Of a stretch of 40,754 bases of DNA, positions 38,301 through 40,754 are shown in pieces. The number at the start of each line of letters is the position of its first letter. Position 1 is the first letter of the stretch. The DNA is from Burkholderiaceae bacterium (GTDB lineage: Bacteria; Pseudomonadota; Gammaproteobacteria; Burkholderiales; Rhodocyclaceae), in the NCBI GenBank assembly GCA_021738065.1, contig JAIPCT010000026.1:1-40754 (forward strand). Direction: 5' to 3'. Below the pieces are notes generated by a model. That model was not told the origin of the DNA. It saw only the letters and a list, made by a program, of their open reading frames with translations, and did not search any database. The translations under genes were made by a program, and so were the position numbers.

Positions 38301-39019
38301 TTGGGCTCTCCCTTGTCAGCCGCCGTATCACCATCACCGACTTTTTGCTGCGAGTGCCGTTTCTTGTATTTAAGATCGTGCATGTGAAGATCGTCGTCCA
38401 TGCTGTACGGATTGACATCCACCGACACTGCATCTTCCTCAATGCCATCAACATGGCCGTGATCATGATGCGGCAGTTCGCCGGTTCGAATGAAACTGAC
38501 GGTTACCTGGAGGAAACGGAAGCACATCAGGTAGGAACCGAAGGGAATGGCGGCATAGACAATCCAGGTCGGCCATTCCAGGTCAGGCGTCGTCGGCCCG
38601 GGATACAAGTCGCCGGTAGCCATGCCGAAGGCTTTGACGAATGCGTAGTGGGCACCGTTTTCCCAGATGAAATGCGCCCCCAGGGTGCCGACAATGCCCG
38701 TGAATAAGGCTCCGGCCAACAGGCCGAAGACAATGAACTTGGCTCGTGTGCGGCCCGACAGGCTGTTGATCAGCACATCGACTCCGACGTGGATGCCGGT
38801 GCGCACACCATACGCAGCGCCGAACTTCGCCATCCAGACAAACATGATGATGGTTAGCTCCTGTGCCGAACCCAAATCTAGGCGCAACAGCCAATCCTGA
38901 ACCCCTGGAATTGGCAGGCCGGCAGCGTATCGGTGCATCACCGCGATAAAGATGATCAGTGTGGCGGCGCCGATGAGGAAGGTGATCAGCCATTCCTCCA
39001 GGTGATCCAGAAATTTCAT
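38297..39019 (-). CDS. dctQ: TRAP transporter small permease subunit (DctQ) with extended C-terminal tail
   Basis: DctQ pairs with DctM in the membrane part of TRAP transporters. The 240-residue protein has four membrane helices within about residues 1-175. It is longer than a typical DctQ of roughly 160-200 residues: the tail from about 180 on is hydrophilic, rich in His and Asp (HHDHGHVDG, HMHD), and ends with KVGDGDTA (226-233), encoded across a copy of the dispersed repeat. The His/Asp tail might bind metal, which is untested. Confidence 0.92.
   Translation of the reverse strand: MKFLDHLEEWLITFLIGAATLIIFIAVMHRYAAGLPIPGVQDWLLRLDLGSAQELTIIMFVWMAKFGAAYGVRTGIHVGVDVLINSLSGRTRAKFIVFGLLAGALFTGIVGTLGAHFIWENGAHYAFVKAFGMATGDLYPGPTTPDLEWPTWIVYAAIPFGSYLMCFRFLQVTVSFIRTGELPHHDHGHVDGIEEDAVSVDVNPYSMDDDLHMHDLKYKKRHSQQKVGDGDTAADKGEPK
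38321..38344 (-). repeat. Dispersed 24-bp repeat, copy at the dctQ 3' end
   Basis: Read on the minus strand it starts AAAGTCGGTGATGG and ends GATACGGCG, with 3 mismatches to the consensus. It is in sense orientation and encodes KVGDGDTA, the same frame as in ispG. Two of the three changes are synonymous in this frame. Confidence 0.65.
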
Positions 39020-39040
39020 GATTCCAGCCCCTCAACGAAA

Positions 39041-39064
39041 GTGTGGGGGCTTTCGCCCCCACAC
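39041..39064 (-). other. Strong hairpin with GNRA loop between dctP and dctQ
   Basis: GTGTGGGGGC (39041-39050) pairs perfectly with GCCCCCACAC (39055-39064). On the transcribed minus strand the loop is GAAA, a stable GNRA tetraloop. No T run follows. It probably protects the dctP part of the mRNA so that more binding protein than permease is made, as with many binding-protein operons, or causes partial termination. Confidence 0.75.
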
Positions 39065-39076
39065 AATGTGAATCGA

Positions 39077-40081
39077 TTAAAGCTTGCTTGGATCGAAGCC
39101 AGTTGCCTTGTACACAGCATCAATGTTTTCTTTGCCGATTCGGCTAGCCATCTTCTCGTGCACCGTTACCAGCGCCTTCTTCATGGCTTTCTTCTGTTCG
39201 GCAGTCGGTGTCGTGATTTGGCTCTTGCCCGATTTGCGCACTTCCGCCATGGCATTGTCGTTTTCCTCTTGCGCGATCTTGTTGGCGTAATTCGTCGCCT
39301 GCGCCATGGCGCTTTCCAAAGCCGTCCTGACGTCGGCGGGCAATCCCTCCCAAAATTTCTTGTTGCTGATCACAGCGTAGCCGAGGTAACCATGGTTGGA
39401 CATCGTCACGTACTTCTGCACCTCATGCATCTTCTGGGTGTAGAGATTGGACGGCGGATTCTCGGTGCCATCGACCACACCTGTCTGCAAGGCCTGATAG
39501 ACCTCTGAAAATGCCATCTTCTGCGGGATCGCGCCGAGCGCCCGCATCTGTGCGTCCAGTACTTCGGACGACTGGATGCGCATTTTCAGACCCTTGTAGT
39601 CCTCTGGCACATTGATCGGCTTGTTTGCGCTCATTACCTTGAAGCCGTTATCCCAGAAAGCCAGTCCGACCAGACCGCGAGTTTCGAGCTTCTTCAACAT
39701 TGCCTTGCCAACCGGGCCGGTGGTAATGGCGTGCAGTTCCTTGTAGTCATCAAAGATATACGGGAGATCGAATACTTCGAATTCCTTCAAGCCCAGCGGA
39801 CCGAACTTGGCCAGCGAGGGTGCCAGCATCTGGACGGCACCGAGTTGCAGCGCCTCCATTTCTTCCTTGTCCTTGTAGAGCGTTGAATTGGCGTAGACCT
39901 CAACCTTGACCTTGCCTTTAGTCAATTCGGCGGCCTTTTCGGCGAAGAACACGGAAGCCTTGCCCTTGGGCGTGTCAGCCGCGACCACGTGGCTGAATTT
40001 GATTACGATCGGCTCTTGAGCAAATGCAGCAAGCGAGAAAGCTACGGTTGCCAATCCCACTACCAGTTTACGAATTATCAT
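39077..40081 (-). CDS. dctP: TRAP transporter periplasmic substrate-binding protein (DctP)
   Basis: DctP captures an organic acid in the periplasm and hands it to the DctQM permease. The 334-residue precursor has a signal peptide (cut after AFA, residue 21) and the DctP fold: VIKFSHVVAADTPKG at the start, then LKMRIQSSEVLDAQMRALGA with the arginine that usually binds the substrate carboxylate, and a QTGVVDGTENPPSNL segment. It is the first gene of dctP-dctQ-dctM. GAGGAG precedes the ATG. The substrate, probably a C4-dicarboxylate or related acid, cannot be fixed from sequence. Confidence 0.95.
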   Translation of the reverse strand: MIIRKLVVGLATVAFSLAAFAQEPIVIKFSHVVAADTPKGKASVFFAEKAAELTKGKVKVEVYANSTLYKDKEEMEALQLGAVQMLAPSLAKFGPLGLKEFEVFDLPYIFDDYKELHAITTGPVGKAMLKKLETRGLVGLAFWDNGFKVMSANKPINVPEDYKGLKMRIQSSEVLDAQMRALGAIPQKMAFSEVYQALQTGVVDGTENPPSNLYTQKMHEVQKYVTMSNHGYLGYAVISNKKFWEGLPADVRTALESAMAQATNYANKIAQEENDNAMAEVRKSGKSQITTPTAEQKKAMKKALVTVHEKMASRIGKENIDAVYKATGFDPSKL

Positions 40082-40170
40082 TTGTTTCTCCTCGGCTTAT
40101 TGAAAACGGTGTGCGGATTCTCGCGGATCGGCTGACTCTGGACCATTGTGGATTTCCGCAAGAAGCGCCG

Positions 40171-40198
40171 AGTATATTCTTCAGTGCGCTAACATCAA
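40171..40198 (-). promoter_or_regulatory. Candidate dctP promoter
   Basis: On the minus strand TTGATG (complement of 40193-40198) and TATACT (complement of 40171-40176) are 16 bases apart, a good sigma-70 pair. It would give a leader of about 80 bases before dctP. No sigma-54 site is seen. A plus-strand TATATT (40173-40178) overlaps the -10, so the divergent gene may share the region. Confidence 0.5.
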
Positions 40199-40200
40199 GC

Positions 40201-40754
40201 ATGGATGCTGTTTCTTCGCGCACTGACAATCGGGCGACGGTCGGAAAGTGGCTATGGCTTCTGCCGCGAGCCGCGTTTCTGCTATTCGTCGCGGGCGTCG
40301 GAGCATTGCTGTGGCTGTCCCACCAGACGGATTTGGAAGAACAGAAAGCTACGCTCATCAGCGACATGCTATGGCTTGAGCAAAATGTTCGTTTCCAATT
40401 GGTGCGTAATGAGGAACTCCTTGGACAAATCGGGCTTGAGCAAGCAGATACCTTTCGGGTCTTTGAATCGCACGCGCGCGCCTTGCTAGCCAACAGCACC
40501 GGACTTCGCCAGATCCTCTGGATCGATGATTCAGGAACAATGAAACACTCCAGCCCATCAGTCACGAGTGGCGAGCTTGTCGAGGATGGTCGGCATGCGG
40601 TTCCGTCTCAGTTGTACTCACAATTGACGCATGCAACAGGAAGACCGACCTACTCACCGGCCCGTACCATCGCTAAAAGCAACTGGCAGTTTGAAGTGTA
40701 TGTGCCGGTGTTCCATGAAGGTACGACTGCCGGAGTCGCGGTCGGCGTCTATTC
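40201..40754 (+). CDS. Probable TRAP-associated sensor kinase, N-terminal part
   Basis: The frame is open from the ATG at 40201 to the window end (184 residues). It has a membrane helix (about 17-40, WLWLLPRAAFLLFVAGVGAL) followed by a periplasmic region with a helical stretch (QTDLEEQKATLISDMLWLEQ) and a sensor-like part (ILWIDDSGTMKHSSPS, FEVYVPVFHEGTTAGVAVGV). This is the layout of DctS/DctB-type sensor kinases with an extracytoplasmic sensor domain, and the divergent dctPQM genes fit a TRAP regulator. The kinase domain is outside the window, so the call is partly contextual. The start lacks a good ribosome-binding site; an in-frame GTG at 40111 is an alternative. Confidence 0.6.
   Translation, partial: MDAVSSRTDNRATVGKWLWLLPRAAFLLFVAGVGALLWLSHQTDLEEQKATLISDMLWLEQNVRFQLVRNEELLGQIGLEQADTFRVFESHARALLANSTGLRQILWIDDSGTMKHSSPSVTSGELVEDGRHAVPSQLYSQLTHATGRPTYSPARTIAKSNWQFEVYVPVFHEGTTAGVAVGVY

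Noticed and set aside
40145-40175. Sigma-54 promoter for dctP
   Set aside because: GG and GC elements on the minus strand are 8 bases apart, not the 10 required, and the flanking consensus is poor.

Overview
The window reads as ordinary chromosome of a free-living betaproteobacterium. The block ndk-rlmN-pilF-rodZ-ispG-hisS-yfgM-bamB-der-hfq-hflX-hflK-hflC-DUF2065-hisZ-purA (36.8 kb back to 21.3 kb, minus strand) is the gene order I know from betaproteobacteria. A flavocytochrome c sulfide dehydrogenase with several c-type cytochromes, the glyoxylate shunt and a TRAP carboxylate transporter suggest a respiratory, possibly sulfur-oxidising, organic-acid-using member of the Rhodocyclales/Sterolibacteriaceae type. 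That placement is inferred from gene content and was not tested by a search.

Layout. 1-5.1 kb: start of a cold-shock gene (minus), then clpS-clpA, rraA and aceA (isocitrate lyase) on the plus strand. aceA has a perfect 14-bp palindrome just upstream of its -35, and a near copy right after rraA. 5.2-10 kb: an alpha/beta hydrolase, a large inverted repeat, a LysR regulator divergent from aceB (malate synthase), then lrgA-lrgB. 10.4-14.7 kb: a tetraheme NapC/NirT-type cytochrome, an ethylbenzene-dehydrogenase-gamma-like cytochrome, fccA and fccB, closed by a bidirectional terminator against a convergent cytochrome c4. 14.7-17.6 kb: coaBC-dut (minus) divergent from radC, then rpmB-rpmG. 17.7-21.25 kb: a desaturase with a transposase-like C-terminal tail, rnr, and tRNA-Leu(CAG) divergent from rnr. 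21.3-36.8 kb: the housekeeping block, mostly with overlapping genes. 37-40.1 kb: dctP-dctQ-dctM, divergent from the start of a probable sensor kinase cut by the window end.

How the genes work together. aceA and aceB make up the glyoxylate bypass but lie apart and carry different control signals. The TRAP system probably brings in organic acids that would need this bypass. LrgAB sits directly behind malate synthase and may move a small carboxylate. FccAB oxidises sulfide with cytochrome c as acceptor; the neighbouring NapC-like and EB_dh-like cytochromes could link it to the quinone pool.

The most unusual signal is a dispersed 24-bp repeat, not described to my knowledge. It has eight good copies (no more than 3 mismatches) and one degenerate, possibly split copy. 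Copies lie between genes (8830, 10020, 27709) and inside genes (lysR 6561, rnr 19299, ispG 33465, rlmN 36153, dctQ 38321), in both orientations and in three reading frames. It is not palindromic and has no associated recombinase here. It resembles an uptake-type signal or an insertable coding-compatible element more than a classical REP.
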